Assembly: GCF_030818935.1 (NCBI RefSeq)
Contig: NZ_JAUTBD010000001.1
Span: forward strand, 2,294,001 to 2,358,000
DNA from: Microbacterium sp. SORGH_AS_1204
GTDB lineage: Bacteria > Actinomycetota > Actinomycetes > Actinomycetales > Microbacteriaceae
Length of the DNA: 64,000 nucleotides
Direction: 5' to 3'
The translations under genes were made by a program, and so were the position numbers. Under the pieces are notes generated by a model that saw nothing but the letters and a program-made list of their open reading frames with translations, was not told the DNA's origin and searched no databases. The stretch's first letter is position 1. Each line of letters begins with the position of its first letter. Below, in pieces: positions 51,544 through 63,636 of this stretch.

Positions 51544-53087
51544 ACGCCGACGCGGAGGGTGGGAAGTCCCAGCGACACCGCGCGGGGCGCGCCGGCCTCT
51601 CCCACCGGAGCGGGCACACCGCACGACTCGGCCTGCGAGCGGTCCCAGGCGTCGCCCGCGCGCGTACGACGGATGCGCAGGGGGGCGCCGTCGGGGGCGT
51701 CGGCGAGCAGATGGAAGGGGGCGGCGTGCGTGACCGTGACCGACACGACATCGCCCGGGCGCGGCACGGGCGAGCCTGCGGGCAGCTCGAAATGCACCAG
51801 GCGGTTGTCTTCGGCGCGGCCCGTGAGCCGGTGGGTCTCGGCGTCTTTCTTGCCCTCGCCCGCCGAGACGAGCACCTCGAGGGTGCGACCGAGCTGCTTC
51901 TGGTTCTCTTCGGCGGAGATGCGGTCCTGCAACGCCACGAGGCGCTCGAAGCGCTCCTGCACGACGGCCTTGGGCACCTGGTCGGCCATGGTCGCCGCGG
52001 GTGTTCCCTCGCGGATGGAGTACTGGAAGGTGAAGGCGCTGGAGAACCGCGACGCTTCGACGACGCGCAGCGTCTCTTGGAAGTCTTCCTCGGTCTCGCC
52101 CGGGAACCCGACGATGATGTCGGTCGTGATGGCCGCGTGCGGGATCTGCTCGCGGACGCGATCCAGGATGCCGAGGAACTTCTCGCTGCGGTACGACCGG
52201 CGCATGGCCTTGAGGATGCGATCCGATCCCGACTGCAGCGGCATGTGCAGCTGCGGCATGACCGCCGGGGTCTCGGCCATGGCGGCGATGACGTCGTCGG
52301 TGAAGGCCGCGGGGTGGGGGCTGGTGAAGCGGATGCGCTCGAGCCCCTCGATCTCGCCCGCGGCGCGCAGGAGCTTGCCGAAGGCGAGGCGGTCACCGAA
52401 CTCGACGCCGTACGAGTTGACGTTCTGACCGAGCAGCGTGACCTCGATCGCGCCGTCGTCGACGAGCAGGCGGATCTCGTTCAGGATATCGCCGGGACGG
52501 CGGTCCTTCTCTTTGCCGCGCAGGCTCGGGACGATGCAGAAGGTGCAGGTGTTGTTGCATCCGACCGAGATCGACACCCAGCCGCTGTGCACGGAGTCGC
52601 GCTTGGTGGGCAGTGTCGAGGGGAAGATCTCGAGCGATTCGAGGATCTCGAGCTCGGCCTCGCCGTTGTGACGCGCGCGCTCCAACATGCCGGGCAGCGA
52701 CCCCATGTTGTGCGTGCCGAAGACGACGTCGACCCACGGCGCCTTCTGCTGCACGGTGTCTTTGTCCATCTGCGCCAGACACCCGCCGACCGCGATCTGC
52801 ATGCCCGCGTGGGCGTCCTTGCGCGACTTGAGGTGGCCGAGCGTGCCGTACAGCTTGCCCGCGGCGTTGTCGCGCACGGCGCACGTGTTGATCACGACGA
52901 CGTCCGCCTCTGTGCCGGCGTCGGCGCGCACGTAGCCCGCGCTCTCGAGCGAGCCGGACAGGCGCTCGGAGTCGTGCACGTTCATCTGGCACCCGAAGGT
53001 GCGGACTTCGTACGTACGCGGTCCCTGCGCGCCCTGCGCGGCGGGGGACGGCGCGATCAGCGTCGGGGTCGAGACAGGGGTGGTCAT
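51540..53087 (-). CDS. miaB: tRNA-2-methylthio-N6-dimethylallyladenosine synthase
   Basis: 515 residues: UPF0004 domain with Cys33, Cys69 and Cys103 for the auxiliary cluster, the radical SAM motif CNNTCTFC (Cys177, 181, 184), and a TRAM domain. It inserts the methylthio group after MiaA. The tail after the TRAM domain (about 60 residues) is longer than in E. coli. Start ATG 53087 lies 10 nt after a TAGAAT hexamer. Confidence 0.96.
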   Translation of the reverse strand: MTTPVSTPTLIAPSPAAQGAQGPRTYEVRTFGCQMNVHDSERLSGSLESAGYVRADAGTEADVVVINTCAVRDNAAGKLYGTLGHLKSRKDAHAGMQIAVGGCLAQMDKDTVQQKAPWVDVVFGTHNMGSLPGMLERARHNGEAELEILESLEIFPSTLPTKRDSVHSGWVSISVGCNNTCTFCIVPSLRGKEKDRRPGDILNEIRLLVDDGAIEVTLLGQNVNSYGVEFGDRLAFGKLLRAAGEIEGLERIRFTSPHPAAFTDDVIAAMAETPAVMPQLHMPLQSGSDRILKAMRRSYRSEKFLGILDRVREQIPHAAITTDIIVGFPGETEEDFQETLRVVEASRFSSAFTFQYSIREGTPAATMADQVPKAVVQERFERLVALQDRISAEENQKQLGRTLEVLVSAGEGKKDAETHRLTGRAEDNRLVHFELPAGSPVPRPGDVVSVTVTHAAPFHLLADAPDGAPLRIRRTRAGDAWDRSQAESCGVPAPVGEAGAPRAVSLGLPTLRVGV

Positions 53088-53265
53088 GATGCGAGCAATT
53101 CTAAGCGTCCCCGCTCGGCGACCGCTCGGGAGCCGCTTTCGCTCGTTGCCGCGTCGCTTCGAGCGCAATATGAGCAAAAGGGTGCGCACGAAGGCCGGAC
53201 TTTGTTGCGTCGGCCTCGATATCGTGGCACGCGGTGCCCACGGGTGCCGAGAGGGGAGCGTGGAG

Positions 53266-55821
53266 GTGGGTTCGACCGAGGCCGGACCGGATGCCGGGGC
53301 GTTGGCCGCACGAATCCTCGGCGGCACGTCCATTGTGGTGACAGGGACCCGCGGCAGCGGACGCAGCCACGTCTTGCGTGCGGTCACCCGCGAACTCGAG
53401 CACCGCGGCGCCACGACGATCGTGCTGCGAGCCGCATCGGCTCTGTCGGCACAGCCCTACGGCGCACGGGAGGCCGCTGCGCACCCCGTCCTGTCCGCCC
53501 TGCGCGATCGGTCCGACGACGGTGGCGTCATGGACGAGGTGCTCGTGGTCGACGACGTCGAACTGCTCGACCTCGCCTCGGCTCGTGTGCTCGCGCGCGC
53601 GATCGCATCACGCCGGCTGACGGCGGTGGTGGCGCTGCGCACCGCGAGGCCGCGCGGTATCGAACCCGTCGGAGAGGGCGACGAGGTGCGCCGCTCGTTC
53701 CTCGACTTGGGAGTCGAAGAGCTGGCCCAGCGCATCGACCTCGCGGACCTCACCGACGATGACGCCTACGCCTTCATCGCCGGCTTCCCCGACGTCGCGC
53801 TCGTCGACAGCACCACGCGCGCCGGTCTGGTCTGGCGCGCCGACGGGTCCCGGACCCTCCTCAGCCATCTGATGCGGCAGGCGACGGACGACGCGCGCGC
53901 CGGGCGCGATCCGCTCGCGGCACTTCGCGCGATCGCCCCGCACAGCCCGCTCGCGGTCGCCTTGGAGCGCCACGTCGCCGAGATGCCGCCCACCGACCTG
54001 CAGATCCTGGCGGGAGTGCGACGCCTGCCCCGTCTCGACAGCGCGGTCGCGACGCGACTCTTCGACGCGGAGGGCATTCAGGCGCTCGTAGCGCGCGGCC
54101 TGCTGCACACGGATGCATCGCCGCAGCGACGCCTCACCGCGAACGACCTCGTCGCCCAGGAGGCGCAGCGTCGCGTCGGCACCGCCGCCACCGACGCGCT
54201 GGTCGAGGCCGCCGGTCGCCGCATGCTGTCCGAAGCGGACGAATGGTGGAGCCCGCCTGTCGCGGTCGCCCTCGCGCAACGGTGGCACCGACTCGGCCCC
54301 GAGGCGTCGGGGGAAGGCGCTGTGCCGCCCGCCCTGCGGGCGCGCGTCGCACTGGATGCCGCTCGGGAGGCCAACGACCGGGGCGACACCGGGCACGCCG
54401 CCGCCCACGCGGCTCGCGGACGTCGCGCCGTCGACACCGCCCCGCTCCGCCTCGAGGCCCAGATCGCGGCCGGCACCGTTTCCGCCCTCCCGTCCGGCGA
54501 CGCCGGCGACGACCCGCTGCGGCTGCGCATCGCGCGCTCCCTCGCCGAATGCGAGGGAGCCGAGACCGTGGGCCACTCTCCGCGCGAACGCGCACTCGCC
54601 GATTCCCGCGTGGGGGAACTGCTCGCCCGCGCCACCCGGGAGGGCGCGCATCTCGACTGGTGCGCTGCCGCGGAAACGGCGGGCCGTGCGGTCGCGGAGG
54701 CGGCGGCGACACCCGCAGCGCGGCTTCGTGCCCTCGTCTCGGCGGGTACGGCCGAAGCGGTCGCCGGACGGTGGCGACACGCCACGACGTACTACCGCGG
54801 CGCCGAACGCATGCTCGCCGCACGCCGAGCTCCGGCAGGACTCGGCGCGCGCGACCGCCTCGCTGCGGTGATGTACATGCTGGCCGGACATCAGATCGCG
54901 GGAGCCGACGGGACGGCCCTGCACGCGATGCTCGAGCGTGAGATGGCGAGGACCGCCCGTGAGGGCGGCTGTGGCGCGCTGAGACTCGCCGCAGCCGCAG
55001 CCGCGATCGCCTTCTCGGCGGCGGGGCACGCACAGGAGTCGCTGCGCGAACTGGAGTCGGCGATGTCACGCGCCCCGTCGGCCGTCGCCGATCCCGATGC
55101 GACGATGGTCGCGCTGGGGGTCGCGGACGAACTGGCGATGGCGGGCAGGCTCGATGAGGCTCGCGCCATCGTCGGTCGGCTCGACGACCTCGGCGCACCA
55201 CTGCTGCGCCGCAGCCGGTTGTACGTGCAGACGACCATCCTCGCGGTGGAGGGGTCCCGTGCGGCCGCGCGGAACGCCGCTCGCGCTGCGGCGGACCTGA
55301 CGCGCGGACGCTCTGCCGCTGCCCTACGGATCCGCGACCTGTTCCGCTTGATCACGCTGGAAGCCGCCACCGACGACGAGGTGGACGAGCTGGTGCAGCT
55401 CGCCGCCACCACCGATCTCCCCCTGGCGGCCGATGCCGTGCGTCGCGCGTCGGCGCGATCGGCGGCCGAGCAGGGACTGCCGGTCGACGAATTGCGCCTG
55501 CACGCGTTGTGGTCGAAGACGGATGCCGGCGACGTTCCGGAACCGGATGCCACACGCGACGCGCCGCCACCACCGACGCGTGGGGAGGGATGGGGCGGCC
55601 TGACCGCGCGCGAGCTGGAGATCGCCATGATGGCCAGCGCGGGCCTGACGAACCGGGAGATCGCCGCGCGACTCTTCCTGTCTGTGCGCACGGTGGAGTC
55701 GCACGTCTACCAGGCACGCGCGAAAGTCGGCGCGCCCTCTCGACGAGAGCTGGGCCGCATGGTGGCTGCGGGTGTCACGGGGCTCGAGCCGCGCGGCACA
55801 TCGGGCAGCGCGAGCGTCTGA
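53266..55821 (+). CDS. Large LuxR-family regulator with degenerate AAA-like ATPase domain
   Basis: About 851 residues. An N-terminal ATPase-like domain begins with [14 protein letters not shown], a Walker A-like loop in which the catalytic Lys is Arg, followed by [11 protein letters not shown]; then a long helical, TPR-like region; then a LuxR HTH at about 785-845 ([25 protein letters not shown]). This is the MalT/LAL architecture. The ligand and targets are unknown. The start is uncertain: GTG 53266 (AGGGGAG 7 nt upstream) is chosen; GTG 53260 and ATG 53170 are alternatives. Confidence 0.8.
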   Translation: MGSTEAGPDAGALAARILGGTSIVVTGTRGSGRSHVLRAVTRELEHRGATTIVLRAASALSAQPYGAREAAAHPVLSALRDRSDDGGVMDEVLVVDDVELLDLASARVLARAIASRRLTAVVALRTARPRGIEPVGEGDEVRRSFLDLGVEELAQRIDLADLTDDDAYAFIAGFPDVALVDSTTRAGLVWRADGSRTLLSHLMRQATDDARAGRDPLAALRAIAPHSPLAVALERHVAEMPPTDLQILAGVRRLPRLDSAVATRLFDAEGIQALVARGLLHTDASPQRRLTANDLVAQEAQRRVGTAATDALVEAAGRRMLSEADEWWSPPVAVALAQRWHRLGPEASGEGAVPPALRARVALDAAREANDRGDTGHAAAHAARGRRAVDTAPLRLEAQIAAGTVSALPSGDAGDDPLRLRIARSLAECEGAETVGHSPRERALADSRVGELLARATREGAHLDWCAAAETAGRAVAEAAATPAARLRALVSAGTAEAVAGRWRHATTYYRGAERMLAARRAPAGLGARDRLAAVMYMLAGHQIAGADGTALHAMLEREMARTAREGGCGALRLAAAAAAIAFSAAGHAQESLRELESAMSRAPSAVADPDATMVALGVADELAMAGRLDEARAIVGRLDDLGAPLLRRSRLYVQTTILAVEGSRAAARNAARAAADLTRGRSAAALRIRDLFRLITLEAATDDEVDELVQLAATTDLPLAADAVRRASARSAAEQGLPVDELRLHALWSKTDAGDVPEPDATRDAPPPPTRGEGWGGLTARELEIAMMASAGLTNREIAARLFLSVRTVESHVYQARAKVGAPSRRELGRMVAAGVTGLEPRGTSGSASV

Positions 55822-55892
55822 CGCGGACGCGACGGGGCCTGCGCTACGGCGCGGGGAGCGCGTACCTCCCGACGCGGCGGGGCCGGCGGCGG

Positions 55893-55943
55893 GCACTCCC
55901 CCGACGCGGGCGCTCCCCCGACGCGGGCACACTCCCGACGCGC
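55893..55943. repeat. Three 17-bp tandem units
   Basis: gc(a/g)ctcccccgacgcgg-type units at 55893-55909, 55910-55926 and 55927-55943 lie in the spacer between the convergent LuxR-type and recX genes. I see no gene in 55822-56044. Confidence 0.75.
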
Positions 55944-56044
55944 GGCTCGGGCGGCGGGCAATCGTGACACGGCGACGCGATGGAGGGGACGGACGCGTGC
56001 CCACCCCGACGGGGTTGCACTGCCAGCCGGATGCCCTTCTGGGA

Positions 56045-56958
56045 TCAGTCGTCGGGGGTGAAACGCACGCTCGATGAGGGGCGGGCGAACGAACGCGAGC
56101 GGCCGACGCCGGCCTCGCTCAAAGCCGTGCGCGCGGCAGTCAACGCGATCGACGACGGGTATCCGCGACGGGCGAGTTGTCCCGCGAGGCGGCGCAGCGC
56201 CGCGTCGAACTCGGCTCCGTCGACCCCCCGCACCTTCGATCGCGCGAATTCGAGCGCGCGATCCGCGTCGTCGTCGGGAAGCGCCGCGAGCGCCGCCTCG
56301 GCGATCTCTCGAGGAATGCCTCGCTTGCGCAGGGTCTCGGCGACCGCACGGCGCCCTTCGCCTTTCTTCTCGACGGCCGACATCGCGAGCTGCTCGGCGA
56401 AGGTCGCGTCGTCGAGATAGCCGAGGTCGACGAAGTGGTCGACGATCTCGTCGACGAGGATGTCGTCGACCCCCTCGATGCTCCGAAGCACTCCGCGCGC
56501 TTCGGACAGCGACAGCGACCGCGACCTCAGCTTGCGTACGAGCACAGCCTCGGCGCGTTCGCGGAGCTCTGCCGCCGTCGCCTCGTCGACGCGGTCCGCG
56601 GGGTCTCGCGCCGCGTCGTCGGCGCTCGTCGTCTGCTCGCCTTCGCCGGACGCCACCCCGAGACTCCGGAGGGGCCGGAGCCGAGGTCGCCGGGCACCGA
56701 GCGCACCGGCCGCGTCGACGGCGTCGTCCGCCGCCGCGGCCGCGCGATCGGCCCCCCACGAAGGATGCGCCGCGACGGGCCGCCCTCGCGCCCCGAAAAG
56801 GGGAGTGACGGGCGCGAGGCCCTCGCCGTCATCCACGCGCGCAGGCCTCCGGACGACCCGCTCGCCGCGCGCGGGTGCCCCCGTCGCCCTGTCAGGCCGG
56901 CGGCCGTCGCCCGATCGGTTGAACGGACGACGGCCGGGACCGTTGTCGTCGGCGGTCA

Positions 56959-56959
<1 letters not shown>
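56045..56959 (-). CDS. recX: Regulatory protein RecX
   Basis: 304 residues. The RecX three-helix repeats are in the second half (RSLSLSEARGVLRSIEGVDDILVDEIVDHFVDLGYLDD, then RAVAETLRKRGIPREI). It binds RecA filaments and limits their activity. The first about 130 residues are a disordered Arg/Ala/Asp-rich extension, unusually long for RecX. The start overlaps the recA stop (TGATG). Confidence 0.93.
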
Positions 56960-58008
<1,049 letters not shown>

Positions 58009-58192
58009 GACATCTTCTTTCTGCTCGCGTTCCGGTCGCCTATAGGCTGTCGTGCCTCCCACCGACGGTGGGTCGACCCGACAAGGCGTTCAGGTGTCGT
58101 TCGACGTTCTCCACGTTAGGGAGGGCCTCCGACATTGGCGTCGGGAGGCGCCCCCGATGGGGATGAACGCGTCGCTTTTCCTGCTGTGCAGA

Positions 58193-58223
58193 AGCCTACG
58201 CCTCGAATCGAACGTAGTTTCGA
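58193..58223 (-). promoter_or_regulatory. SOS box and -10 box upstream of recA
   Basis: tcgaacgtagtttcga (58208-58223) matches the LexA consensus TCGAACNNNNGTTCGA at all but one position. TAGGCT follows on the minus strand (58193-58198), so transcription should start near 58186, leaving about 178 nt before the recA ATG. The stretch 58009-58192 holds no gene; it is the presumed recA leader. Confidence 0.8.
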
Positions 58224-58413
58224 TGACACGCCGCCTCGAAGGGGACGGATGTTCCCGTGAGAGCGTCGTCGCGCACGAGACACCGCGGCCCGGGCCACAA
58301 CAGGCAGACGGCACCGCGGCCCAGGCGTCGCAGGGCGGGCGATGCCGTGAGCCCGCAGAACGTGGAGCGAGCGCAGCCGCGAGCACAGACGTCTGCGACG
58401 CGCCGGACAGTCG

Positions 58414-58638
58414 TCAGGAGCGCCGCGGCTCCAACCGACCGACGCCATATCGACGGTACTCGGGCACGTCGGTCTCTGCGCACAACGCCAACCACACGTC
58501 GCGGGGGTCGACGCCCGCCGCCAGAGCATCGACGCTCGTTCGTCCGCCCACGGCGGAGAGGACGAGATCGGTCAACAGGGAGCCGCCGCGCGCTCCGAAC
58601 TCATCGGCGACGGCACGATCGAACTCGCTACGGCGCAT
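58414..58638 (-). CDS. DUF3046 family protein
   Basis: 74 residues: MRRSEFDRAVADEFG, LLTDLVLSAVGGRTSVDALAAGVDPRDVWLALCAE. Small actinobacterial family located between clgR and recA; function unknown. The gene lies 9 bp after the clgR stop, so the two are likely one unit that ends upstream of the recA promoter. Confidence 0.9.
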   Translation of the reverse strand: MRRSEFDRAVADEFGARGGSLLTDLVLSAVGGRTSVDALAAGVDPRDVWLALCAETDVPEYRRYGVGRLEPRRS

Positions 58639-58647
58639 GTTGCGCGG

Positions 58648-58956
58648 TCAGCGCAGGGAGAGCTCGGGCTCGACGGATGCGACGAGTTCGTCGGGTACGA
58701 CGTCGGGGAAGGTCTGCAGACCCTCGAGCACCGACAGCCGGTCGCCGACCTCGCGCATGATGGTCGAGATCGGAACGTCGAGCGCTTCGGCCACCGAGGC
58801 GAGAATCTCGCTCGAAGCCTCTTTTTGCCCGCGCTCGACCTCGCTGAGGTATCCGAGGGCAACGCTCGCGCGGCTCGCGACCTGGCGGAGGGTGCGACCC
58901 TTCTGCTGGCGGAGGTCACGCAGGACTTCGCCGATCTCTTGACGAACCAGGATCAT
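58648..58956 (-). CDS. clgR: ClgR-type XRE transcriptional regulator
   Basis: 102 residues: HTH at about 8-60 (IGEVLRDLRQQKGRTLRQVASRASVALGYLSEVERGQK), a linker and a short C-tail. ClgR activates clp and other stress genes in corynebacteria and streptomycetes, and its protein is itself degraded by Clp. The tail here lacks an obvious LAA-like degron (ends ELSLR). GGAGG lies 7 nt before the ATG. Confidence 0.87.
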   Translation of the reverse strand: MILVRQEIGEVLRDLRQQKGRTLRQVASRASVALGYLSEVERGQKEASSEILASVAEALDVPISTIMREVGDRLSVLEGLQTFPDVVPDELVASVEPELSLR

Positions 58957-59127
58957 TGGGGGCCCTCCTCACTGCTGATTCCGTCGCTGCCCGGGTGGAC
59001 AACTGTGAAACACCGTCTGTGGTCACCCTAATGCCGCGCGCTGTGCACCGGATGGGAATCGCTGAACGAAACCGGGATGTGCGATCATTTGTTCCCAATT
59101 TCTGCTCGGCTCCTCGTCGGCAGACCC

Positions 59128-59658
59128 TCACAAAGCGGCGAGGGCGCGCCGAAGCGCCAGATGAGCACTCTCCCGCCGCACACGATCGCGGTCACCGGCG
59201 ATCACGAGCGAGTCCACTCGGGTGCCGAGGGGCGTCGACACGGCGATGTGGACCGTGCCGACGGGCTGCCCGTCCTGCTCGTCGGGACCCGCGACACCGG
59301 TCGTCGCGATTCCCACGTCGGCGGCCGTTCCGTCGCGGCCGAGCACGTCGCGTACGCCCCGGGCCATCTGCCGGGCGACGCGAGGATGGACGGCACCGTG
59401 CGCGTCGAGAAGTGCTTGGTCCACACCCAGCACACCGTGCTTCAGATCGGTCGCGTAGGCCACCACTCCCCCGCGCACGACACGCGACGCACCGGGGACG
59501 TCGACGAGCGAAGAGACGACGAGACCGCCCGTGAGCGACTCCGCCACCGCGATCGTCCAGCCGAGCTCGCCGAGACGCTCCAACAGCAGGGCGGCGCTCT
59601 CGCGAGGCGTGCGCACCACGGTTTCGTCGAAGTCCTCGGGAATGCTGTCGATCGTCAC
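59128..59658 (-). CDS. CinA C-terminal domain nicotinamide-nucleotide amidase
   Basis: 176 residues: GWTIAVAESLTGGLVVSSLVDVPGASRVVRGGVVAYATDLK and TTGVAGPDEQDGQPVGTVHIAV, the PncC/CinA-C deamidase fold. It hydrolyses nicotinamide mononucleotide to nicotinate mononucleotide in other bacteria. The competence-associated COG1058 N-domain is absent. The GTG start overlaps the pgsA stop (GTGA). Confidence 0.9.
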   Translation of the reverse strand: MTIDSIPEDFDETVVRTPRESAALLLERLGELGWTIAVAESLTGGLVVSSLVDVPGASRVVRGGVVAYATDLKHGVLGVDQALLDAHGAVHPRVARQMARGVRDVLGRDGTAADVGIATTGVAGPDEQDGQPVGTVHIAVSTPLGTRVDSLVIAGDRDRVRRESAHLALRRALAAL

Positions 59659-60239
59659 CCTCTTCGCGCCTTCCGCGCCGCCCGCACCTCGGTGACGATG
59701 TAGTCGATGCCCGAGGCGATGGTGAGGGCGACGGCGATCGTCATGGTCACCACTGCCGCCCACCACACGCCCGTCTGCCAGGTCTCGGCCTCTGACAGGC
59801 TCGTCAACGGCAGGAGGGCGATCGAAAGGGCCACTGCCTGGAACACGGTCTTGAGTTTGCCCATCCATGCCGCCGCGAGCACGTGGTCGCTCACCACGAC
59901 GAAGCGGTAGACCGTGATGCCGATCTCGCGCACGAGGACGACGATCGTCACCCACCAGGGCAACTCGCCCAGGATCGACAGTCCGACGAAGGCGACGCCC
60001 GTGAGTGCCTTGTCGGCGATCGGGTCGAGCAGCTTCCCGAGGTCGCTGACGATCTCGTAGCGACGGGCGATGTAGCCATCGACACCGTCCGTGGCGATCG
60101 CGACGATGAAGAGCACCGCGGCCGCCCAGCGCAGGCCGCCGCCCGCCCCGCCGTCGGCCAGGAGCAGCCACAGGAAGACGGGGGCGCAGAGGATGCGCGC
60201 GATCGTGATCGCGTTCGGCAGCTGAGGGTGCACGGCCAT
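59655..60239 (-). CDS. pgsA: CDP-diacylglycerol-glycerol-3-phosphate 3-phosphatidyltransferase
   Basis: 194 residues with about five helices and the CDP-alcohol phosphotransferase motif DG-x2-AR-x8-G-x3-D-x3-D (DGYIARRYEIVSDLGKLLD). Makes phosphatidylglycerophosphate, the first committed step to phosphatidylglycerol and cardiolipin. The ATG at 60239 overlaps the ftsK stop (TGATG). Confidence 0.95.
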   Translation of the reverse strand: MAVHPQLPNAITIARILCAPVFLWLLLADGGAGGGLRWAAAVLFIVAIATDGVDGYIARRYEIVSDLGKLLDPIADKALTGVAFVGLSILGELPWWVTIVVLVREIGITVYRFVVVSDHVLAAAWMGKLKTVFQAVALSIALLPLTSLSEAETWQTGVWWAAVVTMTIAVALTIASGIDYIVTEVRAARKARRG

Positions 60240-62959
60240 CAATCGCGTCCCGTCAGCTGCCAGGCGTCTTCGGATCCCTCGTCGTCGTCGTGATCGACGA
60301 CGGGGAGACCCTCGAACTGCGCTTCGATCGGGTCGTCGCCGTATCGGTCGTCGTCGACCGCTGCCGCGGGAGATGCGGCGGGAACGTCGTCGCCGCGGAG
60401 GCGGGCGAGGACAGCCGGCAGCTGTTCGTTCGTGACCAGGACATCGCGCGCCTTCGAACCCTCCGACGGGCCGACGATCTCACGGGATTCGAGCAGATCC
60501 ATCAGGCGACCCGCCTTCGCGAACCCGACGCGGAGCTTGCGCTGCAGCATCGACGTCGACCCGAACTGGGTCGACACGACGAGCTCGGCGGCGGCCAGGA
60601 GAAGTTCGAGGTCGTCTCCGATGTCGGCGTCGATCTCCTTCTTCTCCGCCGCGGCCTGCACGTCGGACCGATACTCCGGCCGCGCCTGCTGCGTGACGTG
60701 GGCGACGACCTTCTCGATCTCCTGCTCGCTCACCCACGCGCCCTGCACACGAAGCGCCTTCGACGCTCCCATCGGGAGGAAGAGTCCGTCTCCCTGCCCG
60801 ATCAAGCGGTCAGCGCCCGGCTGATCGAGGATGACGCGCGAATCGGTGACGCTCGTCACCGCGAAGGCGAGTCGCGACGGCACATTCGCCTTGATGAGGC
60901 CGGTCACGACGTCGACCGAGGGGCGCTGGGTCGCCAGGACCAAATGGATGCCGCTGGCGCGGGCAAGCTGGGTGATGCGCACGATCGAGTCCTCGACGTC
61001 ACGGGGTGCGACCATCATGAGGTCGGCGAGCTCATCGACGACGACGAGGAGATAGGGGTACGGCTTGAGTACTCGCTCGCTGCCCGCCGGGAGCTGCAGT
61101 TCGCCCGCCACGACGGCGCGGTTGAAGTCATCGATGTGACGGAAGCCGAACGACGCGAGGTCGTCGTAGCGCATGTCCATCTCTTTCACGACCCACTGCA
61201 GCGCCTCGGCGGCCTTCTTCGGGTTCGTGATGATGGGGGTGATGAGGTGCGGGACACCCGCGTAGGAGGTCAACTCGACACGCTTCGGGTCGATGAGCAC
61301 CATGCGCACGTCGGACGGTTTCGCCCGCATGAGCAGGCTGGTGATCATCGAGTTGACGAAGCTCGACTTGCCGGAACCGGTGGAACCGGCGACCAGCAGG
61401 TGCGGCATCTTGGCGAGATTGGCCACGACGAAGCCGCCGCCGACGTCTTTGCCGACGCCGATGGTCATCGGGTGGGTCGAGGTGGTCGCGGCATCCGATC
61501 GGAGGATGTCGCCCAGGGTGACGATCTCGCGGTCGGCGTTGGGGATCTCGACGCCGATCGCGCTCTTGCCCGGGATGGGAGCGAGGATGCGCACCTCGTT
61601 GGAGGCGACCGCGTAGGCGATGTTGTTGGTCAACGCGGTGATGCGCTCGACCTTCACGCCCGGGCCGACCTCGATCTCGTACTGCGTCACCGTCGGACCG
61701 CGTGAGAAGCCGGTGACGCGCGCGTCGACCTTGAACTGCTGCATGACGCTCTCGATGGCGGCGACCACCGCATCGTTCGCGGCGGAACGCGCCTTCGGCG
61801 GCGTGCCGCTGGCCAGCGCCGTCACGGCCGGAAGACGGTAGTTCGCCGCCGGGGGCGCACCGGCGTTGTCGCCGCCGAGCCCCGAGATGCCGGGCAGATC
61901 ATCGTCGTCGACGCTGTCGGCGATCGGCGAGTCATCGTGCAGCCCACGGCCCGACGCCGCCGCCTGAAGGACGCGGGGGTCGATCACCTCTGTCAGTGCC
62001 TCGGGGGCCGGAGGCCGTGGGGGCGTCATCGCACGCGGCGCCGCGGGTTCGGGGGCGACTACCGGTGATTCGAAGCCGCCCTGGGGCGTGCCCGGCGACA
62101 GCAGCTCGGTGAGGTCGTCGGACCCGAGCGACCCGCCGGTGTCTTCTTCGCGCCCGGACTTGTTACGACGCCACCACGGGAGGGATTTCTCTGCGGGCTC
62201 GTCGTCGTCGACGGGCAGGACCTTGGTCGCCGGGTCGGGCCGTTCGGAGCCTTCGGCACGTTCGACCCCGAACATCCACGCGTAGAGGTCGCCGAGACGG
62301 CGTCCGATGCGGTTGGGCGGGGTCTTGGTGAGGATCAGGATGCTCAGCACCGCGAGCAACGACAACGCGATGTAGGCGCCGACCGCCGTCAGCACGAGCG
62401 CGAGCGGCTCACCGACGATCCACCCGGCGATACCTCCCGCCGGGCTCAGGGCCGGCAGACCCCCCTGGTTGGGAACGGGCCGATCGCCCGCGACATGAAG
62501 GAAGCCCGCGAGCGTGACGACCAGAAGGCCGAACCCGATGCCGACCCGACCGTTGTCATGGACCGACGCGGGGTGTCGGAACAACCACCCGGCCAACAGG
62601 AGCAGGAGGACGGGGAGGACGAATGCCACCCGTCCGACGAGGGCGCCGAAGCTGTATGCGCTGATGAGCGCCGCCGCATCCGTGCCGATGAAGAACCACT
62701 CCACGACCGCGCCGATGACGGCGAGCACGACGAGGAAGAAGGGGAACCCGTCGCGACGCTGGTCGCGCTCGAGGCTCTCGGGACCGAACGCACGGAACAT
62801 GCCGCCCACGCCGTGGGCCACCGCCATCCAGGCGCGGACGGCGAGCGCGGGCTTCTCGGGCTCGTCGACGTAGCGTTTGGGCGCGGGAGCGGGAGCCTTC
62901 GAGCGCGACGACCCCTTCGCGGGGGCGCGGCCGCCGGACGGGGACGAGGTGCGAGCCAT
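60239..62959 (-). CDS. ftsK: DNA translocase FtsK/SpoIIIE
   Basis: 906 residues: four to five N-terminal helices (about 70-220), a long Pro/Asp/Glu-rich linker, then the RecA-like motor with Walker [12 protein letters not shown], and a gamma winged helix at the end ([24 protein letters not shown]). It pumps chromosome DNA through the closing septum. TACCGT lies 6 nt before the ATG at 62959, so the GGAGGA next to the ATG is not a ribosome site. Confidence 0.97.
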   Translation of the reverse strand: MARTSSPSGGRAPAKGSSRSKAPAPAPKRYVDEPEKPALAVRAWMAVAHGVGGMFRAFGPESLERDQRRDGFPFFLVVLAVIGAVVEWFFIGTDAAALISAYSFGALVGRVAFVLPVLLLLLAGWLFRHPASVHDNGRVGIGFGLLVVTLAGFLHVAGDRPVPNQGGLPALSPAGGIAGWIVGEPLALVLTAVGAYIALSLLAVLSILILTKTPPNRIGRRLGDLYAWMFGVERAEGSERPDPATKVLPVDDDEPAEKSLPWWRRNKSGREEDTGGSLGSDDLTELLSPGTPQGGFESPVVAPEPAAPRAMTPPRPPAPEALTEVIDPRVLQAAASGRGLHDDSPIADSVDDDDLPGISGLGGDNAGAPPAANYRLPAVTALASGTPPKARSAANDAVVAAIESVMQQFKVDARVTGFSRGPTVTQYEIEVGPGVKVERITALTNNIAYAVASNEVRILAPIPGKSAIGVEIPNADREIVTLGDILRSDAATTSTHPMTIGVGKDVGGGFVVANLAKMPHLLVAGSTGSGKSSFVNSMITSLLMRAKPSDVRMVLIDPKRVELTSYAGVPHLITPIITNPKKAAEALQWVVKEMDMRYDDLASFGFRHIDDFNRAVVAGELQLPAGSERVLKPYPYLLVVVDELADLMMVAPRDVEDSIVRITQLARASGIHLVLATQRPSVDVVTGLIKANVPSRLAFAVTSVTDSRVILDQPGADRLIGQGDGLFLPMGASKALRVQGAWVSEQEIEKVVAHVTQQARPEYRSDVQAAAEKKEIDADIGDDLELLLAAAELVVSTQFGSTSMLQRKLRVGFAKAGRLMDLLESREIVGPSEGSKARDVLVTNEQLPAVLARLRGDDVPAASPAAAVDDDRYGDDPIEAQFEGLPVVDHDDDEGSEDAWQLTGRD

Positions 62960-63009
62960 TCCTCCACGGTAGGCGGGACCTCCGACATTCGCCCGCACCG
63001 ACGCGGGGT

Positions 63010-63501
63010 TCAGCCCAGCCGCTTGACCATGACGTCGCGCCCGATACCCCGGCGCACCACCGCGAAACCCTCGGAGCGGTAGAGCGACACGGCGTAGTTG
63101 TCGCGATCGACGCTGAGGCTGATGCGGGCGTACCCCGCGCCGCGCGCATGGTCGGCCAATCGCCGCAGCAGCGCTCGCCCGACGCCGTGGGCGCGCCACA
63201 CCGGCTTCACCCCGATGATCAGTTCGGGGACGCCGGTGCCCACCCATCCGAAGCCGGGCTCGTCGCGGGGCAGCATGCGATACCACGCGGCCCCCACCGG
63301 CTCCCCGGCGGGCGACTCGGCGACGAAACCGGCGTCACCGGGGCGTAGCCATCCGGCGATGTATCGCCGGTACTCGGGGCTGCTGATGATCTCATGCCGC
63401 GGGCGCGCGGCACCGGCGCGCCAATTGGCGGCTTCGGCGGCCATATCGGCGAGGAAGACACCGTCCGACCGGAGCGCCGCGCGGATCGGGAGAGCGGGCA
63501 T
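63010..63501 (-). CDS. GNAT family N-acetyltransferase
   Basis: 163 residues: [22 protein letters not shown], motif [28 protein letters not shown] and [12 protein letters not shown]. The first helix carries the substrate contacts; the target is unknown. TATCAT (63508-63513) ends 6 nt before the ATG at 63501. Confidence 0.87.
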   Translation of the reverse strand: MPALPIRAALRSDGVFLADMAAEAANWRAGAARPRHEIISSPEYRRYIAGWLRPGDAGFVAESPAGEPVGAAWYRMLPRDEPGFGWVGTGVPELIIGVKPVWRAHGVGRALLRRLADHARGAGYARISLSVDRDNYAVSLYRSEGFAVVRRGIGRDVMVKRLG

Positions 63502-63597
63502 GCCCGCATGATATCGAGGTGCGTTCGGTTCCGGAACGACGCACGCGACACGCCCACGGCTCACGGCAGGGGACGCCGGACGAAGGACGCCGAACGA

Positions 63598-63629
63598 CGA
63601 AGCGCCGCAGGCGGACCCGCGGCGCTTCG
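63598..63629 (-). terminator. Terminator of the ribonuclease J gene
   Basis: cgaagcgccgc (63598-63608) pairs with gcggcgcttcg (63619-63629), immediately after the stop codon at 63637; the same stem is used after pheT. Confidence 0.85.
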
Positions 63630-63636
63630 CGATGAT

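Noticed and set aside
53266..55821. STAND/NLR-type immune protein
   Set aside because: The C-terminal LuxR HTH and MalT-like layout fit a transcription regulator; no effector domain or defence neighbour is present.
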